35,608 nucleotides of DNA from Legionellaceae bacterium (GTDB lineage: Bacteria; Pseudomonadota; Gammaproteobacteria; Legionellales; Legionellaceae): NCBI GenBank assembly GCA_947474165.1, contig CANJHO010000017.1:1-35608 (forward strand), read 5' to 3'. Below, in pieces: positions 1 to 8,671 of the stretch. The translations under genes and the position numbers were made by a program. Under the pieces are notes generated by a model. The model was given only the letters and a program-made list of their open reading frames with translations. It made no database searches and was not told the DNA's origin. How positions within the stretch are numbered: position 1 is the first letter of the stretch; each line of letters opens with the position of its first letter.

Positions 1-1
1 C

Positions 2-80
2 TTTAGGTTTTGTAAACTCTAAAAAATGCTCAGATTAGCGGTGCTAGTCCTGCGCTTTTTTAGAGCTTACAAAACCTAAA
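2..80. repeat. long imperfect hairpin
   Basis: Positions 2-26 and 56-80 are reverse complements over about 25 bases with one mismatch (a G:U pair in RNA). The loop is about 29 nt. There is no T-run immediately after the stem that would make it a standard intrinsic terminator. It lies just left of the dispersed repeat copy at 130-277, so it may be part of the same repeat complex. Function unknown. Confidence 0.7.
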
Positions 81-98
81 TCTAAACGCAATCTAAGC

Positions 99-130
99 GC
101 TACCTGTCAAAACTAAATGGAAACGGTACT
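99..130 (+). repeat. 32-bp repeat, inverted partner at 7521-7552
   Basis: These 32 bases are the exact reverse complement of 7521-7552. The copy here runs directly into the ~148-bp repeat beginning at 130, so it is probably an outer part of that element. The copy at 7521 stands alone and starts within the priA stop codon. Confidence 0.85.
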
Positions 131-277
131 AGCGCTTGATCAATCTATTTGGAGGGGTGGCGTGGTGGTCTTTGTTTTTCACGCGGAGCTTGCGAGCATG
201 TAAAACGAAGACTACCATGACAGGCCCCCGACACACCGTGGCTGATTAGGGCTTGGCGGATTTTGGGTAATGATAAG
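130..277 (+). repeat. dispersed REP/MITE-like repeat, copy A
   Basis: This unit of about 148 bp recurs inverted at 20227-20374 and, diverged, at 20392-20554. Its centre (about 168-222) is self-complementary: GTGGTCTTTGTTTT pairs with the stretch ending in AAAACGAAGACTAC, so it can fold into a long hairpin. The outer blocks GGAGGGGTGGCGTGG and CCATGACAGGCCCC are conserved in all three copies. No coding capacity is seen. It looks like a non-autonomous palindromic element mobilised in trans. Confidence 0.85.
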
Positions 278-459
278 AGCCCTCCCCTCATGTATTTTTA
301 TGTTAAGAAATCCGCCCTGAAGGATGAAGTCACAAGCCTTTTGAGAAATACCCCGGCAGGCATTAGACGGGGATAGTTGCTCATACCATCTAAAGCCCGC
401 CCCCTATGGAGAAAGCATTATTTTTTGTTCAGTCGGTAGTTGCAATTTGGGCTGCAGCC
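241..459. other. intergenic, no gene seen
   Basis: No convincing reading frame. GGCGGATTT at 255-263 and AAATCCGCC at 308-316 form a 9-bp inverted repeat that begins inside the repeat. A CCCCG/CGGGG stem (352-356 with 368-372) could be a weak terminator for the minus-strand peptide gene ending at 460, but it has no clear U-tract. Confidence 0.4.
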
Positions 460-603
460 TCAGACTGGGTCCCAGCAACTTTCAGAACAGCCTGCTTTAG
501 AACTGGCCTTCATGTCAGGCTGGGTCGATGTCGAAGTGCTATTTGCGCAACTAAGTCCAAAACTAAGCACCAGTGCTGCACATGCTAATAATGTTTTTTT
601 CAT
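460..603 (-). CDS. small secreted cysteine-containing peptide (47 aa)
   Basis: A 47-residue gene not recognised as a known family. It starts ATG at 603 with an upstream AAGGGAG Shine-Dalgarno sequence about 9 nt away and stops TGA at 460. The N-terminus is MKKTLL followed by a hydrophobic stretch ending in SCA, a typical Sec signal peptide with a likely cleavage after residue 20. The predicted mature part (about 27 residues) begins with alternating Ser/Thr, contains two cysteines and ends CSESCWDPV. The cysteine at residue 19 is poorly placed for a lipobox, so soluble periplasmic or secreted is more likely than lipoprotein. Small Cys-containing exported peptides of this kind are often annotated as lipoproteins or entericidin-like, but nothing here proves such a role. 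Confidence 0.6.
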   Translation of the reverse strand: MKKTLLACAALVLSFGLSCANSTSTSTQPDMKASSKAGCSESCWDPV

Positions 604-899
604 GTTGTTTTCTCCCTTAAAGGTCATTTGATGCCGTTGTCCATTTTAACTTAGCACCTTGGTCATTTGTACTTCCTTGCTACAACACCTTTACAACTAT
701 GATACAAAGATATATCCATCGATCTTGAGAAAGCGCAATAGAAGCTAGATTTTTTACACACAAAACAAAACCATCGAGTACAATATCTTCACCGTTGGTT
801 TTTTATGCTCACCTAACAAAATTGTAGCACATATTATTGAATAGGAAATTTTTTGACATATGTGCGAGTTACCTTCTTGTCAGAGCTTCAATACATTTA
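604..899. other. intergenic between peptide gene and fumC 3' end
   Basis: No coding potential recognised. It should hold the promoter of the minus-strand peptide gene (604-720) and the 3' end of the fumC transcript. The only structure seen is a weak 8-bp inverted repeat, GCACATAT (827-834) with ATATGTGC (858-865), loop 23 nt. Confidence 0.35.
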
Positions 900-2306
900 T
901 TAGTCTACAGTTATTGCATTATTCCCTATCATTTCTTCAGGTTTAACATACTCTTTGAATTGCAGCGCTGTTAAAAACCCAAGCTTTACAGCCGCTTGTT
1001 CTAATGAGGTGTTTTCAAGTAGGGCCGTTTTTGCGATTTTTGCGGCTTTGTCATAGCCAATGTGTTGGTTAAGGGCCGTCACTAACATCAATGAATGTTG
1101 TAAATAATAATCAATTTTAGTGCGATTGGCCTCTAGGCCCTCGACACAAAATGTTTGGAAGGAGGTAGAAGCATCGGCCAATAAATTAAGTGAATATAAC
1201 ACATTAAAAATAATCACAGGCTTAAAGACATTTAATTCAAAATTTCCTTGGCTCGCTGCAATAGCGACCGTGGTGTCATTGCCAATCACTTGGGCCGAGA
1301 CCATGGTCATGGCTTCAGCTTGTGTGGGATTCACTTTGCCAGGCATAATGGAGGATCCCGGTTCATTTTCGGGTAAAATCAGCTCACCTAATCCACATCG
1401 GGGTCCTGAGCCTAGCCAACGGAGATCATTGGCAATTTTCATGAGGGCGCAAGCTAACGTCTTTAGTGTGCTATGCGCCATGACCAAGCCTTCATGTGAG
1501 GCCAGCGCTGCAAATTTATTGGGGGCTGAGATAAATGGCAAATGGGTGATGTCAGCAATATGTGCTGCGGCAATGATTGCAAATTTAGGGTGCGTATTTA
1601 AACCTGTGCCTACAGCTGTTCCACCCAGGGCTAACTCATATAATTCAGGTAAGACCTGCTCAAATCGGATGAGGCAGGCATCTAATTGTGCCACATAACC
1701 TGAGAATTCCTGGCCAAGGGTTAAGGGCACGGCATCTTGAAGGTGTGTACGGCCTATTTTAATAATGTCTTTGAATGCCCGCATTTTGACCGCCAAGCCG
1801 TCTCGTAATAGGCGGACTGCCGGAATAAGCTTGTTTTGAAAGGCAAGGGCTGCGGCAATGTGCATGGCCGTGGGGAAGGTATCGTTTGAGGATTGTGATC
1901 GATTCACATCATCATTGGGATGAATGGGTACTTTAGAACCTTGAATGCCGCCTGCCATCTCAATGGCGCGATTAGAAATGACTTCGTTGACGTTCATGTT
2001 TGATTGTGTCCCACTCCCTGTTTGCCAGACATGAAGGGGGAAATGTGCATCCAGTTTACCCTGACTGACTTCATCGGCAGCCTTAATGATTAATTGGGCT
2101 TTATTCTCGGGTAATTGTCCCAACTCAAGATTGGTTAATGCCGCGGCTTTTTTTAAAATGCCAAAGGCATGGATGATTTCAAGCGGCATAATATCTTGAC
2201 CAATATTAAAATGATGCAGCGAACGCTCAGTTTGTGCACCCCAATATTTATTAGCGGGAACAGCAATTTCGCCCATGCTGTCGGTTTCGATGCGGGTAGT
2301 GGTCAT
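900..2306 (-). CDS. fumC: class II fumarate hydratase
   Basis: Fumarase C catalyses the reversible hydration of fumarate to L-malate in the TCA cycle, as a cytosolic iron-independent homotetramer. At 468 aa it has the usual length. Family motifs are all visible: [14 protein letters not shown] at 97-110, [14 protein letters not shown] at 129-142, the active-site His in GRTHLQDA near 188, and the superfamily signature [11 protein letters not shown] at 317-327. The start ATG at 2306 gives the standard N-terminus, followed by [16 protein letters not shown]. It appears monocistronic, with the L,D-transpeptidase behind it on the same strand about 87 bp upstream. No truncation or frameshift. Confidence 0.97.
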   Translation of the reverse strand: MTTTRIETDSMGEIAVPANKYWGAQTERSLHHFNIGQDIMPLEIIHAFGILKKAAALTNLELGQLPENKAQLIIKAADEVSQGKLDAHFPLHVWQTGSGTQSNMNVNEVISNRAIEMAGGIQGSKVPIHPNDDVNRSQSSNDTFPTAMHIAAALAFQNKLIPAVRLLRDGLAVKMRAFKDIIKIGRTHLQDAVPLTLGQEFSGYVAQLDACLIRFEQVLPELYELALGGTAVGTGLNTHPKFAIIAAAHIADITHLPFISAPNKFAALASHEGLVMAHSTLKTLACALMKIANDLRWLGSGPRCGLGELILPENEPGSSIMPGKVNPTQAEAMTMVSAQVIGNDTTVAIAASQGNFELNVFKPVIIFNVLYSLNLLADASTSFQTFCVEGLEANRTKIDYYLQHSLMLVTALNQHIGYDKAAKIAKTALLENTSLEQAAVKLGFLTALQFKEYVKPEEMIGNNAITVD

Positions 2307-2393
2307 GATGTCTTAGTTCTCATAAAAATAATTCCTAGGAAGCCTAGATTTTAACACAGAATTCCAGAGCGCTGTAAGATCCCACGTGCTTCG

Positions 2394-2882
2394 CTAAATA
2401 ATTAAAACCTTGGTCCCAGGGTTGGCTTTTACCCAATTAGCCACATATTCGATATAGTTATTTTTGCCAACAGCAATGCACCCACGCGTTGCGCTGGGTA
2501 AGTTGTTTAACCAATTAAACAGACCAGCTGACTGCGTTGGCCCATGGATCCCTACATCTCTACCCGTATAGCCCTGAGCCAATTGTTTTGAGGTCGGATA
2601 GAGAATGGGAATAAAGACTTTAAATAGATTGGAGTTTCTTGGATGAGCTAACCGATATAAACCAATGGGCGTTTTATTATCACCCGCTTTTTTTTTACCG
2701 ACCCCGTTGTTTCCGAGGGCTATTTTAAAGGTCTTAATGACTGTGCCATGTTGACAAATATTTAAAACTTGTTTGGTGGTGTGTACATTGATTCCATTTG
2801 ATAAAGGACAAGTCGAAGTACTCGCAAATAAAGTGATAGGAAATAAAGTAGAGATCATGAAGGAAAGTGCTTTTATTTTCAT
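2394..2882 (-). CDS. L,D-transpeptidase (YkuD family), exported
   Basis: A 162-aa protein with a signal peptide (residues 1 to about 20) and a single YkuD catalytic domain. The catalytic pair is seen in IHGPTQ (His113) and SATRGC (Cys135), which match the family HGxx...SxGC pattern. Such enzymes act in the periplasm, making 3-3 cross-links in peptidoglycan or attaching proteins to it. There is no LysM or peptidoglycan-binding domain, so it is of the minimal type. ATG at 2882. It lies between fumC and the pteridine reductase on the same strand, but the spacing (about 85 bp on each side) suggests separate transcription. Related catalytic-domain-only proteins are often annotated as ErfK/YbiS/YcfS/YnhG-like. 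The exact reaction cannot be told from the sequence. Confidence 0.9.
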   Translation of the reverse strand: MKIKALSFMISTLFPITLFASTSTCPLSNGINVHTTKQVLNICQHGTVIKTFKIALGNNGVGKKKAGDNKTPIGLYRLAHPRNSNLFKVFIPILYPTSKQLAQGYTGRDVGIHGPTQSAGLFNWLNNLPSATRGCIAVGKNNYIEYVANWVKANPGTKVLII

Positions 2883-2966
2883 ATAAGTAATTTAATAACA
2901 TTAATATTGGTTAATAATTATTCCATAATTTCATCCAAATTGATAGGGGTTGGCAGGCTAAATGCT

Positions 2967-3704
2967 TCAACATAGTCCCCTCCCGCCATCCACACTTAAG
3001 CTTTGACCGGTAATAAAAGGATTGAGCGCAATGGCAAGCAAGGCCTCTGCAACAACAAGGGGATCACCATGTCGTTGTAGGGGGGTTGTGGAGATGATTT
3101 TTTGTTGTATTTCCTGGCTTAAAGCATTGTTCCCCTCAGGCCAGGCAATCGCGCCTGGTGCAATGGCATTGACTCGTACTTTGGGTGCAAACGCCAGCGC
3201 CAACGCTTTGGTTTGTAAGGCAAGGGCGGCTTTTGATTGGCAATAAATGGAGTAGCCTTTTAAGGGTTTTTCTGCGTGAATATCGGTGAGGTTGATAATC
3301 GCGCCCTCATGTGCTGCCAGGTGAGGGTAGGCTTCATGACTTAAGCGAAAAGGGGCAGCGACATTGGTTGCAAAGAGGGCTTCCCAGGAGGCCTCACTGT
3401 CACGACTAAAAATTGAGGCATTGTTGACCAGCAAATCAAGGCGTCCTGCCCAAGTCAGTGTATTTGTAATCAATCGATGGGGTGCTGCAGCCTCACATAA
3501 ATTAGCGTTTAATACCAACGCACTATCCAAGCGAAGCAGATTGAGCTGGTTCGCCAGTGTTTGCGCTGTTTTTTCTGATTGATGGCAGTGAATAACCACC
3601 TTAAAACCCGCTTGATGGAGGTGTCTTACAATGGCCTCACCGATACGGCGGGCAGCCCCTGTGACTAATGCCACACGGGCTACTTGTTTGTTGCTCTGAT
3701 TCAA
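2967..3704 (-). CDS. pteridine reductase (SDR family, FolM/PTR1-like)
   Basis: A 245-aa short-chain dehydrogenase/reductase. The cofactor site TGAARRIG (15-22) carries the Arg-Arg typical of NADPH-dependent pteridine reductases. NNAS is at 94-97. The catalytic Tyr154 and Lys158 lie in YCQSK. The usual catalytic Ser is replaced by Asp141 in the LTDIHAEKPLKGY block, a hallmark of pteridine reductases rather than generic SDRs. Expected role: NADPH reduction of dihydrofolate or dihydropterin. The start is TTG at 3704, supported by AGAGGAA on the minus strand about 6 nt upstream; no ATG fits the conserved N-terminus. It is divergent from the methyltransferase at 3739 and near the PTPS-family gene at 4854, which supports a pterin/folate context. 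Confidence 0.88.
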   Translation of the reverse strand: MNQSNKQVARVALVTGAARRIGEAIVRHLHQAGFKVVIHCHQSEKTAQTLANQLNLLRLDSALVLNANLCEAAAPHRLITNTLTWAGRLDLLVNNASIFSRDSEASWEALFATNVAAPFRLSHEAYPHLAAHEGAIINLTDIHAEKPLKGYSIYCQSKAALALQTKALALAFAPKVRVNAIAPGAIAWPEGNNALSQEIQQKIISTTPLQRHGDPLVVAEALLAIALNPFITGQSLSVDGGRGLC

Positions 3705-3738
3705 GGTATGTTCCTCTTTTTATCATTTTTATAGCTGA

Positions 3739-4851
3739 ATGAACCTACTCGATTTCTTTCGTAAAGCCCTTCGTCAACAAGGATTGATGCCTTTTGTCGA
3801 GTTCATGCACCATGCGTTATACGCGCCTAATCTTGGATATTATAACTCTTCGTCGCAAAAATTTGGCGCAAGCGGTGATTTTGTTACGGCACCTGAATTA
3901 ACCCCTTTATTTGGACAAACGCTGGCTAACCAATGCCTGCAAGTATTAAGCGCCTTAAATGACCCTATTTTATTTGAGTTTGGCGCAGGCTCCGGCCAAC
4001 TTTGTGTTGATATATTAACACAGTTGGATAGCCAAGATGCCTTGCCACGTGAATACCATATTTTAGAGGTGAGTGCGCATTTACAAGCGAGACAACGCGC
4101 ATTGATCATTGAAAAAATGCCTCATTTGCAACATCGTATCAAATGGCTTTCAGCATGGCCAACAACCCCTTTTGAGGGCGTGATGATTGCCAATGAAGTA
4201 CTCGATGCCATGCCCGTGCACCGTTTTTTACAAACGAGTGATGGGCTCATGGAAAGTTATATCACGCTTAATTCAAAAGACGAACTGCAAGAGGTTTTTC
4301 AGCCCTCGGTCAATGCAGCGCTAATAGCCCATGTGAAAACGATTCTTTCTTCTCATCAGGCCCCTTATCAATCAGAGGCGAATTTATTTTTGGATGATTG
4401 GTTTCGTCAATCGGCCGCCATTTTAGACCGCGGTGCGATGTTCATTCTAGATTATGGTTTTCCACGGCATGAGTATTATCATTCTGATCGCAGAGAGGGT
4501 ACACTGATGTGTCATTATCGTCATCATGCCCATCCTTTCCCCTTGCTCCATTTGGGGGAACAAGATATCACGGCGCATGTGGACTTTACGCACGTTGCAG
4601 AAGCGGCGCACGCCGCAGGATTTCATGTGGCCGGATACACCAATCAGGCCTCTTTTTTGCTGGCCAATGGTTTGTTAAGCTTACTGGACCAGATGCCTGA
4701 TGACAGGCTTAAAATGAATACTCAACAAGCCGTTAAAAAATTACTTCACCCCAGTGAAATGGGCGAATTATTTAAAGTGATTGCACTGACAAAGCCCGCG
4801 GAATGGGCATTGACAGGCTTTCAATTGCGAGACTTACGAGCGAGTTTATAA
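3739..4851 (+). CDS. class I SAM-dependent methyltransferase, MidA/NDUFAF7 family
   Basis: A 370-aa protein of the DUF185/Methyltransf_28 family. It has FVEFMHHALYAPNLGYY at 19-35, GDFVTAPELTPLFG at 46-59 and a glycine-rich SAM motif, FEFGAGSGQL, around residues 80-89. The mitochondrial homologue NDUFAF7 (MidA) methylates an arginine of a complex I subunit; the bacterial target is not established. The gene is the first of a plus-strand run: its stop is followed within 2 nt by the PTPS-family start, which overlaps priA, so methyltransferase, PTPS and priA are probably co-transcribed. Full length, with no obvious defects. Confidence 0.9.
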   Translation: MNLLDFFRKALRQQGLMPFVEFMHHALYAPNLGYYNSSSQKFGASGDFVTAPELTPLFGQTLANQCLQVLSALNDPILFEFGAGSGQLCVDILTQLDSQDALPREYHILEVSAHLQARQRALIIEKMPHLQHRIKWLSAWPTTPFEGVMIANEVLDAMPVHRFLQTSDGLMESYITLNSKDELQEVFQPSVNAALIAHVKTILSSHQAPYQSEANLFLDDWFRQSAAILDRGAMFILDYGFPRHEYYHSDRREGTLMCHYRHHAHPFPLLHLGEQDITAHVDFTHVAEAAHAAGFHVAGYTNQASFLLANGLLSLLDQMPDDRLKMNTQQAVKKLLHPSEMGELFKVIALTKPAEWALTGFQLRDLRASL

Positions 4852-4853
4852 CC

Positions 4854-5345
4854 ATGCCCAACTATTTAACCACAGTAGAATTACAAAAAGAATCGATGAA
4901 ATTTTCTGCAGGCCATACGACCATTTTTTCGGCAACCGACAGAGAGCCCTTGCATGGACATTTGTATGGTGTTTATTTGGCGCTAACAACCTGGGTCGAG
5001 GACAATGGCATGACCTTTGATTATCGCTATTATAAAGAGCGAATTCATCTATTGTGTCAGCAACTGAATCAAACTTTTTTGATGCCCCAGTACTCTCCTT
5101 TTTTAACCTTTGCTGAAGATGAAGATTATTATTATTTTACTTTTAATCATAAAAAAATCCCTTTTCTTAAAGAAGATGTGACCCTCATGCCCTTGACTAA
5201 TATTACAGTAGAAGAACTGTCTCGTTGGTTTGTCAATGAGCTCATCAAAGATCAAGAAGAGCTGAAGCGTCACCGAATTGAGCGGGTGGTGGTTAAGGTC
5301 TTTTCAGCTCCTGGGCAATCGGCGAGCCACACGTGGCCGAGTTAA
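4854..5345 (+). CDS. 6-pyruvoyltetrahydropterin synthase/QueD-family protein, PTPS-III-like motif
   Basis: A 163-aa T-fold enzyme of the PTPS/QueD family. The zinc ligands are His21 (FSAGHTT) and His34 and His36 (LHGHLYGV). In QueD and classical PTPS a catalytic Cys lies just before HGH. Here there is none; instead Glu31 sits in the pattern E-x-x-H-G-H. That pattern, as I recall it, marks the PTPS-III subgroup, which cleaves dihydroneopterin and replaces FolB in folate synthesis. A pteridine reductase gene lies 1.1 kb away. The start is ATG 4854, 2 nt after the methyltransferase stop; a longer frame begins at 4803 but would overlap the upstream gene and lacks family similarity. The 3' end overlaps priA by 13 nt. 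Queuosine synthesis (QueD) remains the alternative. Confidence 0.82.
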   Translation: MPNYLTTVELQKESMKFSAGHTTIFSATDREPLHGHLYGVYLALTTWVEDNGMTFDYRYYKERIHLLCQQLNQTFLMPQYSPFLTFAEDEDYYYFTFNHKKIPFLKEDVTLMPLTNITVEELSRWFVNELIKDQEELKRHRIERVVVKVFSAPGQSASHTWPS

Positions 5346-7522
5346 TTAAGCCTGTTTTTAAAGTTTGTGTATTGAATACCAACCGCGATTATTTTGATTA
5401 TTATGCGGATAGTGACGAGCCATCCATCGGCGCCCGAGTGTGGGTTCCTTTTCGAAAACAAGAACGCATGGGCGTGGTAATTGGGCAATATTTACCAGGA
5501 AATGCCCATGCCAGTACGAAATCCATCACAAGCATTATTGATAAAAAACCCCTTGTTTCAGCTGAATTGCTAGCACTTTGTTTTTGGATCAGTGGTTATT
5601 ACCAATCGCCGATGTCTGAAGTATTGCCATTGGCCTTGCCCAAAAAATACCGAAGTGGTAAGGATTACCATCCCCCGCACTGTGATTATTATCAGTTGGT
5701 CATGGCGGCATGTGAAGCACACCGCTTACTAACAAACCGCACCCCTCGTCAACAAGCCCTTGTTGATTTTTTTGCAAGCCAGCCCCTTCCCCTATCAAAA
5801 AAAAGTATATTACAGGCAGGATTCAATGCCTCACAATTGGATAAGTTATTGACCTGCGGTATCGTAAAGCGCGAGTCCCACATAGAAAGACCTTTGCCCT
5901 CTTCTGCCCCTATTTCTAAACCATTGGCACTGAATGAGGAACAAAGCCTTGCGGTTAAAACCATTGCCGCACATTTGCATGATTATCGTTGTTTCTTATT
6001 ACAGGGGGTAACAGGCAGTGGTAAAACGGAAGTGTATTTGCAAGTGATAGCAGAGGTTTTAGCAGCAGGGCGACAAGTCTTGGTTTTAGTCCCTGAAATT
6101 GGTTTAACGCCGCAATTATTAGCGCGTTTTAAAGACAGGTTTCAGGTGCCAATGGCGATTGTCCACTCCAATCTAAATGATACGGAACGTCAGCTGGCAT
6201 GGCTTTGGGCACAGGAAGAAGGCGTTAAATTGGTCATCGGCACGCGGGCGGCTATTTTTACTCCCATGCCTGCGTTGGGTCTTATTGTGATTGATGAGGA
6301 GCATGACGCCTCCCTTAAGCAGCTCGAGGGGGTTCGTTATTCTGCACGGGATACGGCTTTAATGCGGGCCCATGTTCGACATATTCCTATTATTCTTGGA
6401 TCAGCCACACCGAGCCTTGAAAGTTTGCACAATTGTACCTTGAAAAAATATACGCTGTTGCGATTAAATCAAAAAGCATTAAATAGCGTGCCCTTGCATT
6501 ATCAAATCCTTGATATTAGGAACCAGGTCCTACAGCATGGGATAGCCGCTCCCACCTTGACAATCATTAAGGATCACCTCGAAAAGCAAAATCAAGTCTT
6601 GGTGTTTATTAATCGCCGCGGGTTTGCTCCGGTATTGTTATGTCATCAGTGTGGATGGATGGCCGATTGTCGTGCGTGTGATGCACATTTAACCGTGCAT
6701 AGAACACAAGGCCGATTGGTTTGTCATCACTGTGGGTTGAACCAAGGGATCCCCACGCAATGTATGCGTTGTCATAGTCGAGAGTTATTGCCCGTGGGGG
6801 CTGGCACGCAACGGGTGCATGAATTTTTAAGCACAGAATGTCCAAACACCACGGTATTGCGGGTTGATAGAGATGAGGTGCGCAAAAAAAATGCCCTGGA
6901 TGCCTGCTTGGATAAGATCAACCAAGGTGATGCCCAGTTGATTGTTGGCACACAAATGTTGGCCAAAGGACACCATTTTCCTCGCTTAACGTTGGTGGTG
7001 ATTTTGGATACGGACAATGGATTTTACAATCAGGATTTTAGAGCATTAGAACGATTGGGCCAATTATTAACGCAGGTTGCAGGCCGGGCAGGGCGGGCAG
7101 AATTTCCAGGACAAGTCATCATTCAAACGCATTTGCCAAGTCACCCGTTGCTCAATCAATTGGTCCAACAAGGTTATGATGCATTTGCTCAGTCATTATT
7201 AACCTTACGAAAACAAGCAGCCCTCCCACCTTATCATTTTCTCAGTGTGATTCGCGCAGAAGGAAGAACCCTGCAAAAGGTGCTGCAATTTCTTCATGCT
7301 GTAAAAGCGCAGCTGAACCTCAACGGAATGGGGGTTCTAGGCCCCGCTCCAGCGCCATTGGCGCGCAAAGCAGACCAACATCGCTTGCAGTTGCTTGTGA
7401 AGTCAGCCTCTCGCCAGCAATTAAAAATGGCATTAACTGGGGTGCGGGAATGGTTAATCACGAATAAAATGAGCCAAGATGTGCGTTGGAATATGGATGT
7501 TGATCCGATTGATTTATCCTAG
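5333..7522 (+). CDS. priA: primosomal replication restart helicase PriA
   Basis: A 729-aa superfamily 2 3'-5' DNA helicase that restarts collapsed replication forks by loading the primosome. Visible features: an N-terminal DNA-binding region (VWVPFRKQ), Walker A GVTGSGKT at 225-232, a DEEH Walker B box near 322, SATPSLES, and the paired zinc-binding cysteine clusters (CHQCGWMADCRAC, CHHCGLNQGIPTQCMRC) that are characteristic of PriA. Then come GTQMLAKGHHFP and QVAGRAGRA of helicase motifs V and VI. The start is GTG at 5333, inside the end of the PTPS-family gene, which suggests translational coupling. The TAG stop at 7520-7522 runs into a 32-bp repeat. Confidence 0.97.
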   Translation: MAELIKPVFKVCVLNTNRDYFDYYADSDEPSIGARVWVPFRKQERMGVVIGQYLPGNAHASTKSITSIIDKKPLVSAELLALCFWISGYYQSPMSEVLPLALPKKYRSGKDYHPPHCDYYQLVMAACEAHRLLTNRTPRQQALVDFFASQPLPLSKKSILQAGFNASQLDKLLTCGIVKRESHIERPLPSSAPISKPLALNEEQSLAVKTIAAHLHDYRCFLLQGVTGSGKTEVYLQVIAEVLAAGRQVLVLVPEIGLTPQLLARFKDRFQVPMAIVHSNLNDTERQLAWLWAQEEGVKLVIGTRAAIFTPMPALGLIVIDEEHDASLKQLEGVRYSARDTALMRAHVRHIPIILGSATPSLESLHNCTLKKYTLLRLNQKALNSVPLHYQILDIRNQVLQHGIAAPTLTIIKDHLEKQNQVLVFINRRGFAPVLLCHQCGWMADCRACDAHLTVHRTQGRLVCHHCGLNQGIPTQCMRCHSRELLPVGAGTQRVHEFLSTECPNTTVLRVDRDEVRKKNALDACLDKINQGDAQLIVGTQMLAKGHHFPRLTLVVILDTDNGFYNQDFRALERLGQLLTQVAGRAGRAEFPGQVIIQTHLPSHPLLNQLVQQGYDAFAQSLLTLRKQAALPPYHFLSVIRAEGRTLQKVLQFLHAVKAQLNLNGMGVLGPAPAPLARKADQHRLQLLVKSASRQQLKMALTGVREWLITNKMSQDVRWNMDVDPIDLS

Positions 7523-7552
7523 TACCGTTTCCATTTAGTTTTGACAGGTAGC
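7521..7552 (-). repeat. 32-bp repeat, inverted copy of 99-130
   Basis: Exact reverse complement of 99-130. It overlaps the last two bases of the priA stop codon. The adjoining ~148-bp repeat body is absent here, so this is either an end fragment or a separate short repeat. Confidence 0.8.
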
Positions 7553-7566
7553 ATCTTATCTTGCAT

Positions 7567-8336
7567 TCATCCTTCATCTTTTAACGGTTCTTCAGTGTAT
7601 TCAAATAATTGTTGAACCTTACAAGGTTCTGGAAGGGTAAGTAATGTAATGATTTTTTTGCAATTTTCAGCTGTGGGATTATTATAAATTGCTCGTATTG
7701 AAATATTGGATTGCTGTAATTTTTTAAAAATCTGTTGTAGGGATAAATGGCTATCCAGCATATCGCTTAATGCACATTTTTCAGGATGAGATAAGGTTTT
7801 AAACTCTTTTTTGACACGATATGAGTTGAAAACAACAAATATAAATAAAAAATATCCATTGATAGATGGAAATCCATTTCTAAAGATTGAATTTCAGGGA
7901 TTGTTGCAAGATTAATACCAAGTTGCCTTGCACGCGCAAGATAAATATTAATAATATTGATGGTAGAGAAGAAGCGCTGTGATGCGTTAGCCCCATACCC
8001 CCGTAAATTATCCAGGCATTCTGTTGGGGAGGGGGCCTTATCGGCTTTTGCATAATTTCGGAGAATTTTTTTTAATGAATATTCGTTAGAGATCTCTTTT
8101 CCACTGAGCCTTGCAAAGCAGGGTTGACCACTAGCCTTGGCAGAATCAAGTCCTCCTTGTGTTAACTCACCACATAAAGGCGCTAATCTATATTGTTCCA
8201 ACATGTCTATTGGTGACATCAATTGAAAATTTGTTTGTGTCATTAGGGCCAGTGCAGCACTATTCGTTCCGTGAATATAAGGATTAAAAGCAGGGTCTTT
8301 ATCATAATCTGATTGAGCCAGGCCTAGTTTACCCAT
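7567..8336 (-). pseudogene. frameshifted HGT-motif protein (effector-like), about 256 aa if repaired
   Basis: Two adjacent reading frames (8336-7767 and 7761-7567) are parts of one gene. After MDFHLSMDIF the first frame degenerates and stops. The other frame reads FNSYRVKKEFKTLSHPEKCA straight into the MLDSHLSLQQIFKKLQQ segment. The total of 770 nt is one base short of 257 codons, which fits loss of one base, most likely in the A6 run at 7847-7852. ATG at 8336 has a GAGGA Shine-Dalgarno sequence. The N-terminal part contains YIHGTNSAALALM and LAPLCGELTQGGL. HGT-type motifs occur in ADP-ribosyltransferase folds, and I recall similar sequences in Legionella effector-like proteins, but the family is not certain. 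It could be a real pseudogene, programmed slippage or a sequencing error. Confidence 0.7.
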
Positions 8337-8505
8337 GGATTCCTCGCAAATTAATCATTGAAAATGGTTTCAGCTGTAAATTAATACAGGCAATATAGGT
8401 GCGCATTGTAATTTATGTGCACAGTATTTGCAATTGAACTTGTGTTTTAAAGAAAGCCTGCCTAATCTTAAAGAGTAATATCTCAAGTTACCTTGGAGAA
8501 ATAAA

Positions 8506-8640
8506 ATGACCCATGTTAAAAAGTTTAAAAATGAATCCCAAGATGCGCGTCGTCATGACAAACACAATGAAACCCATCCTGACGAAAATCGTAGTAAATC
8601 GCGAGGGAAATCCCCACAGGTTGATAAACCTAGAAAATAG
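8506..8640 (+). CDS. small, highly charged 44-aa protein
   Basis: ATG at 8506 is preceded by TTGGAGA with 6-7 nt spacing, a good Shine-Dalgarno sequence. The 44-residue product begins MTHVKKFKNESQDARRHDKH and is almost entirely Lys, Arg, His, Asp, Glu, Asn and Ser, with no hydrophobic core, so it is probably disordered. No family recognised. It is divergent from the HGT-motif gene, sharing the 8337-8505 intergenic region. Longer overlapping frames on both strands in 8488-8719 look like shadows: the RBS and composition favour this one. A perfect hairpin follows at 8672-8712. Confidence 0.5.
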   Translation: MTHVKKFKNESQDARRHDKHNETHPDENRSKSRGKSPQVDKPRK

Positions 8641-8671
8641 GTCTTTTCTGAAGAGTACAATGGCTGTTTTT

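Noticed and set aside
1120..1698. 192-aa open frame on the plus strand
   Set aside because: It is antisense to the well-conserved middle of fumC and has no ribosome-binding site or recognisable family.
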